DNA of 64,000 nt from Helicobacteraceae bacterium (GTDB lineage: Bacteria; Campylobacterota; Campylobacteria; Campylobacterales; Sulfurimonadaceae), in the NCBI GenBank assembly GCA_021163845.1, contig JAGGTH010000077.1, positions 1-64,000 on the forward strand, given 5' to 3'. The notes beneath the pieces were generated by a model. That model had not been told where the DNA came from. It saw only the letters and a list, made by a program, of their open reading frames with translations, and searched no databases. Positions 17,724 to 26,395 of the stretch are shown here, one piece after another. The position numbers and the translations under genes are program-made. How positions within the stretch are numbered: position 1 is the first letter of the stretch; each line of letters opens with the position of its first letter.

Positions 17724-18866
17724 ATGAAGAAATTGCTAAAAACATTAGCTTTTGCAGCAACATTGACTTTCACCCCTCTTATGGCGGCTGATGGATATGT
17801 AGAAGATGATATTCTTATATCTGCACAAGAGGCTATTGGATTAGTTGGTAAAGAAGGTGTAATGTTTGTTTCAGGAGATAGTGAAGATGTATACAAACTA
17901 GGACACATTAAAGGTTCTGTAGAGATGTATGCACACCACTTGCATCATTCAGATATTACAGGAGAGATGCACTGTGCACCACTATACCGTTGTATTGATG
18001 ATGCGGAGCAATATATTGGATCAAAAGGGATCGATAACGATACACTTGTAATCGCTTATGATGACTTTAAAGGACCGAATGCGACTGGTGTGTATTCATT
18101 TTTCCAAAGTTTTGGTCACAAAAACTTAAAAGTGCTAAACGGTGGACGTAATGCAATTATGGAAATTGACCCTGCGCAAATTAAGTATAATAAGATTCAA
18201 GATGAATTAAAAGCTGAAAGAGAAAGAATTAAGCCTTACAGATTTAAAGTAAGAGATCATAAAAGAGGTGACAAGGTTATCTCTGAGGCTGAACTAGCAG
18301 AAGCTGAGAAGATTTTGGAAGAGAGCAAGTCAATTCAAAAATCTATTCAAGATGAATTGAAAAAAGCTGAAAAGGATCTGATTGTTGTCAAAGGTCCTGA
18401 GAAAGTTGAACCAAAAACATACAAAATCAATAAAGATGATATTGACCTTTCTTTGATCGCTGGAAAAGAGGAAGTAAAAGTTGCAATGGAAGATATCCTT
18501 AAGAATGGGAAAGACTCTAAGTATGTAATTATTGATTCTCGCGCTATGTCAGAAATCATTGGTGAGAGAAAGATGGATAATGTGGCTCGTGGAGGACATG
18601 TTCCAGGTGCTACTTTCATTGAGTGGAATAAGATTTCAGATTTGAAAAATAAAAAATCTTTTAGATCTGCTAAAGAGCTAAAAGATGTATACGCAAAATA
18701 TGGTATCACTCCAGATAAAACAATATATGCATATTGTATGGTTGGTGCAGGTCGTGGTTCTGAGCACATTACAGCGCTTAAACTTCTAGGTTACGAGAAT
18801 GTTAAAGTATTTACTGGTAGCTGGGATGTTTGGGGTAATGATATGAACTTACCACTAAAAAGATAA
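17724..18866 (+). CDS. periplasmic double-rhodanese sulfurtransferase, one active domain
   Basis: This 380-aa protein has a Sec signal (MKKLLKTLAFAATLTFTPLMAA). Rhodanese domain 1 (about 30-155) has its active-site loop reading AYDDFKGPNATG, with no Cys. A charged, probably coiled-coil insert (about 155-235, rich in E and K) follows. Domain 2 (about 240-380) has a full active loop YCMVGAGRGSEH with Cys338. Such tandem arrangements are typical of thiosulfate sulfurtransferases, but the long insert is unusual. It begins the operon with the molybdoenzyme subunits 17 bases downstream, so it probably binds or hands sulfane sulfur (polysulfide, thiosulfate) to or from that enzyme. That link is inferred from context. 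Confidence 0.88.
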   Translation: MKKLLKTLAFAATLTFTPLMAADGYVEDDILISAQEAIGLVGKEGVMFVSGDSEDVYKLGHIKGSVEMYAHHLHHSDITGEMHCAPLYRCIDDAEQYIGSKGIDNDTLVIAYDDFKGPNATGVYSFFQSFGHKNLKVLNGGRNAIMEIDPAQIKYNKIQDELKAERERIKPYRFKVRDHKRGDKVISEAELAEAEKILEESKSIQKSIQDELKKAEKDLIVVKGPEKVEPKTYKINKDDIDLSLIAGKEEVKVAMEDILKNGKDSKYVIIDSRAMSEIIGERKMDNVARGGHVPGATFIEWNKISDLKNKKSFRSAKELKDVYAKYGITPDKTIYAYCMVGAGRGSEHITALKLLGYENVKVFTGSWDVWGNDMNLPLKR

Positions 18867-18882
18867 GGGAGAGGTTTAAAAT

Positions 18883-21783
18883 ATGACAAAAGTTATGAAT
18901 AATAAGCGTAGAAATTTCCTTAAAGTTTCAGGAATGACAGCTGCGTTGGTTGCTTCTCAAGGTAGCCTTTTTGCAAAAACTGATGCCATGAGCATTGAAA
19001 ATGGAAAAAACGAATATCCAAACACAAACTACACAGAGGATATGTACAGAAATGAGTTCTCTTTTACTTATGGTAAAAAAGAAGAGCATGGTTTTGCATA
19101 CCACTGTGTAAACTGTCAAGGAAACTGTGCATGGGAAGTTTGGTCACACAATGGTGTTATTACACGTGAGAACCAATCAGCTCGCTATCCGATCATCAAT
19201 GCAAAGATCCCTGACTTTAACCCACGTGGTTGTAATAAAGGTGTTCAGCATTCACAAACAATGTACCAAAAAGATAGAATTCTTTATCCAATGGTTCGTA
19301 CAGGTGAACGTGGTGAAGGAAAATGGAAACGTGTAAGCTGGGATGAAGCGGCAGAGAAAATCTGTCAAAATATCTTTGACACATTGACAGATCCAGAGCG
19401 CGGTCCAGATAAGCTTATGGTACACGCTGGTACGGGTCTTTTAACTGAGGGTCGTCGTGGTTCCGTATTACGTTTCTCTACGCAACTTGGTGCAAACCGT
19501 ATCTACCCATCATCTTACCTAGGAGATATGTTCTCAGGTGCTGCTATTGCATACGGTGAGGGGAACCTTGGATGTACTTGGGACTTCATGTACACAGTTG
19601 ATACTGCTGTTATGTGGGGTGGTAACCCTTCAGTTTCACGTATCCCTGATGCTCACTTTGTATGGGAAGGAAAATATAACGGTGCGAAAGTTATCGTAAT
19701 TACTCCAGAATTTAATGCAACTGCAAAATCTGCAGACCTTTGGATCCCAATCAAAGCTGGTTCAGATAATATCTTAGCGATGAGTGTTATTCACCAAATC
19801 TTAGAGCACAAAATGTACAAGCCAGAGTTTGCAAAACTCTATACCGATCTTCCATTCTTAGTAGATGTGAAAACTCAAAAAATGATCCGTAGAAATGACT
19901 TAGAGCATACTGAGGATAAAGAGCTTCACCATAAATGGGATGAACAATTCTATTGTATGAACGAAACAGATGGAAAACCTTTCTTGATGCCAGGTACAGA
20001 AGGTCACGATACACGTACGCTTCGCCTACCAAAAGATGTAAAACCTACACTTGAAGGTTCTTGGACTATAACGGACGTTCATGGACATGAGAGAGAAGTA
20101 ACAACTGTATTTGAAATGCTTAAAAAATCTGCTGCAAAATTTGCACCAGAGGCTACAAAAGATATTACAGGTGTACATCCAGAGACTGTTACACAGCTTG
20201 CAAAAGACATCGCTCTACCAAAAGTGGTTGAGATTACAACAGGGTTTTCACTCAACAAATATTTTAATGGGATGATGACTATTTGGAACGTTGCTTCTAT
20301 TTGTGGACTTACAGGTCGTATGGGGCCATACGGTGGACTCAACACAGAAAATGAGTTTCAACTTTCAGGTCTTGGAGCACTTTCAGGATTCAGTGGAAAA
20401 TATAACCCACGTTTTGGTTCTGGATTCGTTGGTGAGTTCATGAACGGTAACGGGATGAAAACATTTGATGAATACTTCACAGATGAAGATGTCAAACGTG
20501 CACAAAACGGAATGAGTAAAAAAGAGTATATGGCAGTTCTTAGTGAAATGCTAGAAGCTGGTAAAAATGGTGGAGATAACCTTACAAGCGAACACGGAAA
20601 CGTTGTAAAACCTTGGTGGTTACCAACTACAGCTCTTATTGTTGCGGATTCAACTTTTAGACGTAACAAAGGGAACGAATACCGTAAAGCATTCTTAGGT
20701 AGAATGGACTTTTATGCGTATGTTGACTATAGAATGAGTGAAGCTGCACAGTATGCGGATGTATTACTTCCAGCAAAATCTCACTATGAAGTGTATGACC
20801 TTAGAACATCTCCGGGTTACCATAGATTTACAAACCTTGCTCAGCCAGTAGCAAACATCAAAAATGTTGGTGAAGCGATGGATGAGTGGAGTATGTTCAC
20901 ACTTCTTGCAAAAAAACTAGAAGAGATTGCAAATCGTCCTGAAAATGTTGGTCAAGCAAAAGTAAAAGATGATGTACGTTATGCAAGACCAGGGTACCAT
21001 GACCTTACAATATTCCATAAAGAATATACAAATACAGATGAAGAGTCTGAGGGTGAAGGTGAAGTTTACCTTGGTACGGACAAAATGGCTGTTCAAGCTG
21101 CTCTTGAAAAATGTGAGCAATATGAGCCATGGACTATGGAAAAAATGTATAAAATGGGTGGTTTCTTGCTTATCAATGAAAAAGCAGCGCAAACATCACC
21201 ACTTTATTCAGATAAGCCATACAATTCGAATGAGAACCATTTATACAAATTTCAGCCACTTCATACAATGTCTGGTCGTCAAACATTCTATGTTGACCAT
21301 GAGATGTATATCAGAATGGGTGCTGCGACAAATACTGGTATGGAAGGGATCCGTCCACAACGTAAAGAGTATCCGTATGTACTAATGACGCCACACGCGA
21401 GATGGTCTATCCACTCGAACTATAAAACGTCACGTACACTTCTTCGCCTGCAACGTGGTGTACCGGCTATCCAGATCAACCGTGTAGTAGCAGAGACAAA
21501 AGGTATTGAAGATGGTGATACTATCCGTGTATTCAATAATCTTGGTGAGTTCTATGCAATGGCAAAACTTAGTTCTTCTGCTCCAGCTGATGGTTTAGTA
21601 CTTGAGCATGGATGGGAACCGTACATGTATAAGTTTAACAAAGGTCACAATGAAGTTGTACCTACATCTCTTAACCTCTTAGAGATGGCAGATGGATGGG
21701 GTCACCTCAAATTTGGTGGTCTTTGGGATGGTAACCAGTACGCATACGATGGTGCTGTTAACTATGAAAAAGCAAAAGTTTAA
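18883..21783 (+). CDS. type II DMSO-reductase-family molybdoenzyme, catalytic subunit
   Basis: This 966-aa subunit binds bis-MGD and one 4Fe-4S cluster. A Tat signal (RRNFLKVSG, then a hydrophobic stretch ending SLFA) sends it folded to the periplasm. The Fe-S ligand set is His74, Cys78, Cys82 and Cys117 (HCVNCQGNCAW and PRGCNKG), the His-first pattern of the type II group (NarG, PcrA, SerA, DdhA, EbdA). Asp215 in SSYLGDMFSGAA sits where the family's aspartate Mo ligand is found. Substrates in this group include nitrate, (per)chlorate, selenate, dimethyl sulfide and ethylbenzene, and I cannot assign one. The rhodanese next door hints at a sulfur compound. The ATG at 18883 follows AGGGAGAGG; a second ATG at 18895 is possible. 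Confidence 0.93.
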   Translation: MTKVMNNKRRNFLKVSGMTAALVASQGSLFAKTDAMSIENGKNEYPNTNYTEDMYRNEFSFTYGKKEEHGFAYHCVNCQGNCAWEVWSHNGVITRENQSARYPIINAKIPDFNPRGCNKGVQHSQTMYQKDRILYPMVRTGERGEGKWKRVSWDEAAEKICQNIFDTLTDPERGPDKLMVHAGTGLLTEGRRGSVLRFSTQLGANRIYPSSYLGDMFSGAAIAYGEGNLGCTWDFMYTVDTAVMWGGNPSVSRIPDAHFVWEGKYNGAKVIVITPEFNATAKSADLWIPIKAGSDNILAMSVIHQILEHKMYKPEFAKLYTDLPFLVDVKTQKMIRRNDLEHTEDKELHHKWDEQFYCMNETDGKPFLMPGTEGHDTRTLRLPKDVKPTLEGSWTITDVHGHEREVTTVFEMLKKSAAKFAPEATKDITGVHPETVTQLAKDIALPKVVEITTGFSLNKYFNGMMTIWNVASICGLTGRMGPYGGLNTENEFQLSGLGALSGFSGKYNPRFGSGFVGEFMNGNGMKTFDEYFTDEDVKRAQNGMSKKEYMAVLSEMLEAGKNGGDNLTSEHGNVVKPWWLPTTALIVADSTFRRNKGNEYRKAFLGRMDFYAYVDYRMSEAAQYADVLLPAKSHYEVYDLRTSPGYHRFTNLAQPVANIKNVGEAMDEWSMFTLLAKKLEEIANRPENVGQAKVKDDVRYARPGYHDLTIFHKEYTNTDEESEGEGEVYLGTDKMAVQAALEKCEQYEPWTMEKMYKMGGFLLINEKAAQTSPLYSDKPYNSNENHLYKFQPLHTMSGRQTFYVDHEMYIRMGAATNTGMEGIRPQRKEYPYVLMTPHARWSIHSNYKTSRTLLRLQRGVPAIQINRVVAETKGIEDGDTIRVFNNLGEFYAMAKLSSSAPADGLVLEHGWEPYMYKFNKGHNEVVPTSLNLLEMADGWGHLKFGGLWDGNQYAYDGAVNYEKAKV

Positions 21784-21792
21784 GGAGCATAG

Positions 21793-22923
21793 ATGTCAAA
21801 AAGACAATTAGCAATGGTTATGGACCTGAACAAATGTATCGGGTGCCAAACATGTACTGTAGCATGTAAAACTCAGTGGACTAATAGAAATGGTCGTGAG
21901 TATATGTACTGGAATAACGTTGAGACGTATCCTGGTACTGGTTATCCTAAAAACTGGATGGAGTTAGGTGGTGGTTTTGATGCTGCTGGTGACTTACAAC
22001 CAGGTGTTATTCCAAACCTTGAGGCAGATTATGGTGTGCCTTGGGATTATAACTACGATGCACTTCAAGGTGGAGCAAGCTTTGAGCCAAACGTAGAGCC
22101 AACATGGGGACCAAACTGGGATGAAGATGAGGGTGCTGGTGCATTCCCACAAGATAACTACTTCTTCTACCTTCCACGTATTTGTAACCACTGTACAAAT
22201 CCTGGATGTTTAAGTGCGTGTCCTCGTGATGCAATCTTTAAACGTGAACAAGATGGTGTTGTTTTAGTTGACTTAGACAGATGTCAAGGGTACCGCTATT
22301 GTATCGCGGGTTGCCCTTACAAAAAAATCTATTTCAACCCAAAAATCTCTAAATCTGAAAAATGTATCCTTTGTTTCCCACGTGTGGAGCAAGGTCTTCC
22401 ACCAGCGTGTGCACAACAATGTGTTGGACGTATCCGTTTTGTTGGTTTCTTAGATGATGAAGAGTCTCAAGTATATAAACTTGTACATAAGTACAAAGTT
22501 GCACTAGGACTTAGAAGTGATTATGGTACACAACCAAATGTTTATTATGTTCCACCAACCGAATCTCCAGTGAAATTCGATGCTGATGGGAAGATCATTC
22601 CTGATTCAGGACGTCTTCCAATTGAAGAGCTTGAAAAATTATTTGGACCAGAAGTTCATGGTGCGATCAAAACATTAAAAGATGAGATGAAAAAACGTAA
22701 AGAGACTGGTGAGAGTGAATTAATGGATATCTTAATTGCATACCAACACTCAGATATGTTCCGTCTTGATAACAACTACTATCAACAAGTAGCACGTGAA
22801 AATGGTCAAAATCCATTGGCACCTGTAGATACTCGTTATGCAGCTGGTAAATATACAAAAGCTGGACATGAAATGAATTTCTTTCATGGTGGGCATGGTC
22901 ATACAGCAGGAGGACATCATTAA
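21793..22923 (+). CDS. NarH-like iron-sulfur electron-transfer subunit
   Basis: The protein (376 aa) has four ferredoxin-type Cys groups: CIGCQTCTVAC (15-25), CNHCTNPGCLSAC (131-143), CQGYRYCIAGC (164-174) and CILCFPRVEQGLPPACAQQC. In the third, the second Cys is Tyr167 (CQGY). This matches the NarH, PcrB, SerB and DdhB pattern, where that site gives a 3Fe-4S cluster. It should therefore carry three 4Fe-4S and one 3Fe-4S clusters linking the Mo site to the haem subunit. It has no signal peptide and would be co-exported with the Tat-bearing catalytic subunit. It follows the catalytic gene by 9 bases and overlaps the next ATG by one. The C-terminus is His/Gly-rich. Confidence 0.94.
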   Translation: MSKRQLAMVMDLNKCIGCQTCTVACKTQWTNRNGREYMYWNNVETYPGTGYPKNWMELGGGFDAAGDLQPGVIPNLEADYGVPWDYNYDALQGGASFEPNVEPTWGPNWDEDEGAGAFPQDNYFFYLPRICNHCTNPGCLSACPRDAIFKREQDGVVLVDLDRCQGYRYCIAGCPYKKIYFNPKISKSEKCILCFPRVEQGLPPACAQQCVGRIRFVGFLDDEESQVYKLVHKYKVALGLRSDYGTQPNVYYVPPTESPVKFDADGKIIPDSGRLPIEELEKLFGPEVHGAIKTLKDEMKKRKETGESELMDILIAYQHSDMFRLDNNYYQQVARENGQNPLAPVDTRYAAGKYTKAGHEMNFFHGGHGHTAGGHH

Positions 22924-24125
22924 TGAAAAAATTAGTAAATACTCTAGTAACAGCTAGTGTTATCGCAACTGCGGTAGCTGCTAGCTCCGTGATTACAGCG
23001 GTAAAAGTGAATGCTAATCTTGATAAGGTTAGCTATAACTACGATGTGTGGGAAAATGCTAAGATGACTGAAGTGACTCTTTATCCACAAACTACTATTA
23101 AGTTTAACGATAAAGAAGCAAACAACATCAATCAGGATGCAAAAGCGATTACAGCAGAGATCGGAGCGCTTTATAATGGCTCTAAGATCGCATTCATAGT
23201 GAAATGGGCTGATGGAACAAAAAATATCACTACAGGGAACTGTATCGATAGATATGCAGATGGTTTTGCAATGCAGTTTGCATCTGATGCATCGAATCCA
23301 AAACAATTACCATATATCGGTATGGGTTCAGATGGACGTCCTGTTGTAGTGCATCTTCAAAAAGAAGCATTTGGAACATATGAACCAAATGGTTATGGGA
23401 ATGTTGCACATCAAGTAAATCCAAATCAAACAGATTTATTTGGAAAAGATCTTGCGAACTTTAACAAAAAAGTAAAAGCATTAGCTACCAATGACTATGA
23501 GAGAAGCTTTGTTGCGGAAGGTTTTCGTTCAACAACTGAGATTAAAGATGGAAGTAACACTTCCTATGCTCGTATCGGTTATGTAGGTAAAGGCTGGGAA
23601 GGTACACTCTCTCGCCCATTAAAAGATGCATACGTAGATTTAAATGCGGCTGTTATCCCTGTAGCACTCGCAATTTGGGATGGTGGAAAACTTGGTCGTA
23701 ACGGACTTAAGTATCTTACTGGTTGGACAGCTGTAAAACTAGAAGGTAAAACAGGTTCAGAGGAACTTTTAGCTTCTCTTACTGAGAAATCTAAAGGGGA
23801 TGCTGCAAAAGGGAAAGAAGCAGCAATGAACAATGGATGTACAGGTTGTCACCAAATGGAAGCACAAGACGCTGAAAACCTTATGGGACCAGGTTTAAAG
23901 AATATTGGTGGATATGCAACTGCTGATTATTTAAGAGAGTCTCTTGTAGCTCCATCGGCTGTAGTTGTTCCAGGGTATAATAGAAATGCGCATTCATCAT
24001 TCCCGTGGTATAATCTAGAAGATGGCAAAAGAGTTTCAACTATGCCAGGATTTGATTACTTAGAGCAATCGGATATTGAAGATATAGTTGCTTACTTACA
24101 AACTTTAAAAGCGGAGGTTAAGTAA
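22923..24125 (+). CDS. haem b subunit (EbdC/DdhC-like) fused to a C-terminal cytochrome c domain
   Basis: This 400-aa exported protein has a Sec signal (to about residue 30) and a domain of the ethylbenzene-dehydrogenase-type gamma family. Met134 in YIGMGSDGRPVVV and Lys263 in GLKYLTGW are at the places of the known Met/Lys haem b ligands. The C-terminal 110 residues form a monohaem cytochrome c domain with CTGCHQ at 306-310 and a likely distal ligand Met374 in STMPGF. In most characterised type II enzymes the gamma subunit has only haem b and passes electrons to a separate cytochrome c. The fusion would make the complex self-contained for transfer to a membrane or periplasmic partner. It overlaps the lipoprotein gene by one base. 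Confidence 0.88.
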   Translation: MKKLVNTLVTASVIATAVAASSVITAVKVNANLDKVSYNYDVWENAKMTEVTLYPQTTIKFNDKEANNINQDAKAITAEIGALYNGSKIAFIVKWADGTKNITTGNCIDRYADGFAMQFASDASNPKQLPYIGMGSDGRPVVVHLQKEAFGTYEPNGYGNVAHQVNPNQTDLFGKDLANFNKKVKALATNDYERSFVAEGFRSTTEIKDGSNTSYARIGYVGKGWEGTLSRPLKDAYVDLNAAVIPVALAIWDGGKLGRNGLKYLTGWTAVKLEGKTGSEELLASLTEKSKGDAAKGKEAAMNNGCTGCHQMEAQDAENLMGPGLKNIGGYATADYLRESLVAPSAVVVPGYNRNAHSSFPWYNLEDGKRVSTMPGFDYLEQSDIEDIVAYLQTLKAEVK

Positions 24126-24577
24126 TGAAAACTTTAAGTTTAATAACTTCGGCACTTACTTTAGCTGCTGTGCTTGTTTTAAGTGGATGTGGTGAAGAAC
24201 CTAAGCCAGCTGGAAAAGCGAGTACTGAACTAGTACCGATGGAAAAAATGGGTTTTTTAACAATCGACACATGTGCTGAAGCTGGTGCATTTAAAGACTG
24301 TTATTTAGAAAACTATGTTTGTGGAACAGATGGGTGTTACCAAGAGTTCGAACCAGGTGTGTTTGGAAAAGTAGGACTTGTTCTTTATTCACATGTTGAT
24401 GGGATCTCTTACAAGTTAGATGTTACTGATCTTGATATGAGTCTTATCGATACAGGTATCAACCGTAATGATGTAAGTATCGTAGGTGAATATGATGCTT
24501 CTACAAATACTCTTTATGCTAAAGAGTTTAAAGCTCCACCACCACCGAAGAAGTCTTTCTTTAAAGGTTGTCTCTAA
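24125..24577 (+). CDS. lipoprotein of the molybdoenzyme operon
   Basis: This 150-aa protein has a lipobox VLSGC (residues 18-22). The mature part has five further Cys (TCAEAGAFKDCYLENYVCGTDGC, with pairs that could form disulfides, and one in the final FFKGCL) and a proline run PPPPKK near the C-terminus. I do not recognise a family. Translational coupling to the haem subunit (one-base overlap) and the terminator after it show it is the last gene of the structural operon. It could anchor the soluble complex to the membrane. That role is inferred. Confidence 0.8.
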   Translation: MKTLSLITSALTLAAVLVLSGCGEEPKPAGKASTELVPMEKMGFLTIDTCAEAGAFKDCYLENYVCGTDGCYQEFEPGVFGKVGLVLYSHVDGISYKLDVTDLDMSLIDTGINRNDVSIVGEYDASTNTLYAKEFKAPPPPKKSFFKGCL

Positions 24578-24578
24578 T

Positions 24579-24601
24579 CTTAAAGCCCTCCGGGCTTTAA
24601 G
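24579..24601 (+). terminator. rho-independent terminator of the molybdoenzyme operon
   Basis: A perfect 10-bp stem CTTAAAGCCC / GGGCTTTAAG with loop TCC is followed by TGGTGTTTTTCTT. Confidence 0.88.
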
Positions 24602-24699
24602 TGGTGTTTTTCTTATAACTTCAACATACTTCATAACGCCCTATCGTCTTCAAGCGAAGTTATGATAAAAATCCCAAATACTTTAACAATAGGACACTT

Positions 24700-25275
24700 A
24701 TGAATAAAGAGTACAGACTCTATATATATGCTTTTTTATCTCGTACAATGGCAGATGTCGCAGATAAGAACTATATCAAAGACTTACGTAAAAACAAAGA
24801 CCTCTTAGAGCTTCTTGGAGAAGAGACAAAAGAGTGGTTTGAGACGCATTCTGATGAGATGATCCTAGATGCACTCAATGAAGACTTCTCTTCAATGTTT
24901 GTTATCAATACTCAGGCGGTAGAATCATTTGTTTTAGATGCAAAAAATGAAACGCTAGTAGGGCTTCAAAACCCTGTGATGAATTTTTATTATAAGCATG
25001 GATTTGAGCTCAATATGGATCAGAGTGATCTTATGGCACCCGATCATCTCTCAATTGAATTTGCTTTTATGCAGACCCTTATCTACAGAGATGAGCAAAA
25101 ACCTCAGTACGATTTTTTAAAAGAACATCTTTTTATCTGGGTTGTCCCATATATGATAGGGATGAAATCTATGGCAAATACACCTTTTTATAGAGATATT
25201 TGTGATTTTATCGTAGAGTTTGTTGTTGCCGATTTTGAGTATTGTAGCCAAGAGATGGAGCAACTCAGTGAATGA
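24700..25275 (+). CDS. TorD-like chaperone for the molybdoenzyme
   Basis: The all-helical protein (191 aa) matches TorD/DmsD-type chaperones (LYIYAFLSRTMADVAD at the start; a central YYKHGFELNMDQSDLMAPDHLSIEFAFMQTL with the usual PDHL/E segment; C-terminal F-rich helix). Such proteins hold the Tat-signal-bearing catalytic subunit in the cytoplasm until the Mo cofactor is inserted. It lies beyond the operon terminator but close by, and it overlaps the polyferredoxin gene by 8 bases. A 98-bp gap upstream has ATAACTTC and GAAGTTAT as a long-spaced inverted repeat. Confidence 0.88.
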   Translation: MNKEYRLYIYAFLSRTMADVADKNYIKDLRKNKDLLELLGEETKEWFETHSDEMILDALNEDFSSMFVINTQAVESFVLDAKNETLVGLQNPVMNFYYKHGFELNMDQSDLMAPDHLSIEFAFMQTLIYRDEQKPQYDFLKEHLFIWVVPYMIGMKSMANTPFYRDICDFIVEFVVADFEYCSQEMEQLSE

Positions 25276-26368
25276 TTTAAGCTTTGTTCAAAGATCTGAA
25301 CTCTTCTCTTATAGTGGCACCAATTGTATTCGTAATGACTACCACTTTAATACATGCCAAAAATGTGTTGATATTTGTCCTGTAGGTGCTTTTGATATAG
25401 TAAGAAATGCACTTAAACTTTACTCTAATGAATGTATAGAGTGTTCGGCGTGTATTGGAAGTTGTCCTACAGAGGCACTGAGCATCAAACACTTTGATCC
25501 TAACCTTTATACCCAAGAGTTTGCTTCATTAGAAGATAAAACACTTTCTTGTAAAAAAACGACCAATTGCCTTGGTGCCTTTGATGCGCATCATTATATT
25601 ACTATGGTACTCAATGCAGAAGAATCTCCTGTATGTGATATGACACATTGTGAATCGTGCGCTCTCAATAAAGACAAAAAAGTTGAAAACTTTATACGCG
25701 AAGAGATTACCAAAGCAAATGAGTTTCTTCTCGCTTGTGGGATAGAAAACAGCGTAGAAACACTTGAGGAAAAAATTGAAGAAGAGAATCCTAAACGCGC
25801 TCTTTTTAAGGCTGCATTTTCTAAAGTAAAAGATGCAAGTACTAAAGAGGATGTTAATCCAAACACCTTATCTATAACGACACTGCATCAAAGAGACCCC
25901 AATTCTCACGGCGTTCCACTCAAGTTTCTCAATCTCAAACGTGCCATTAAAAACAATCTTACAAAATTTGCTACAACTTCACATGAAACAAATTTTGGAC
26001 TCTTTGCGAAAAAAGAGATCATCTTTTCTTCATGTACTAACTGTGGTGATTGTGTGCAGTTTTGCCCAACAGAAGCATTATTAAAAACCTCAGATAAACA
26101 GGGAATTAACTTTAATGTAGGGGATTGTATCGCTTGTGGAATATGTGATCACATCTGTAAAACAGATGCGATCCATACGACTGAGGGGATCGATCTTGTA
26201 AATTTTGCCTATGATAGAGGCGAAGAGCTTGTTCATTATGAAATGGTGATGTGTCACGAGTGTCGTTGCCCTTACCCTTATCGTGGGGGAGATCCTATCT
26301 GTGATCGATGTGCAGATTATCAAAGTGATTTTGCTCACGTATTCACTATGGCGAAGGATATGAAGTAA
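25268..26368 (+). CDS. polyferredoxin-like 4Fe-4S protein with C-terminal Cys knuckle
   Basis: This 366-aa protein has four ferredoxin-like Cys groups: CQKCVDICP, CIECSACIGSCP, CTNCGDCVQFCP and CIACGICDHICK. Further Cys pairs lie in the middle (CKKTTNC, CDMTHCESC) and a zinc-ribbon-like CHECRCPYPYRGGDPICDRC is at the C-terminus. It has no signal peptide, so it is cytoplasmic. I use the GTG at 25268 (GGAG 7 bases upstream), which overlaps the TorD stop; a longer start at 25220 would add 16 residues overlapping torD. Similar proteins accompany molybdoenzyme chaperones in this phylum. A role in maturation or in supplying electrons is inferred. Confidence 0.82.
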   Translation: MNDLSFVQRSELFSYSGTNCIRNDYHFNTCQKCVDICPVGAFDIVRNALKLYSNECIECSACIGSCPTEALSIKHFDPNLYTQEFASLEDKTLSCKKTTNCLGAFDAHHYITMVLNAEESPVCDMTHCESCALNKDKKVENFIREEITKANEFLLACGIENSVETLEEKIEEENPKRALFKAAFSKVKDASTKEDVNPNTLSITTLHQRDPNSHGVPLKFLNLKRAIKNNLTKFATTSHETNFGLFAKKEIIFSSCTNCGDCVQFCPTEALLKTSDKQGINFNVGDCIACGICDHICKTDAIHTTEGIDLVNFAYDRGEELVHYEMVMCHECRCPYPYRGGDPICDRCADYQSDFAHVFTMAKDMK

Positions 26369-26373
26369 AAAGT

Positions 26374-26393
26374 TCTTGGCACTCATGCCAAGA
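26374..26393. terminator. bidirectional terminator between the polyferredoxin gene and the 351-aa gene
   Basis: An 8-bp stem TCTTGGCA / TGCCAAGA with loop CTCA lies between the convergent stops. A-rich sequence before it and T-rich sequence after it suit termination both ways. Confidence 0.75.
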
Positions 26394-26395
26394 GT

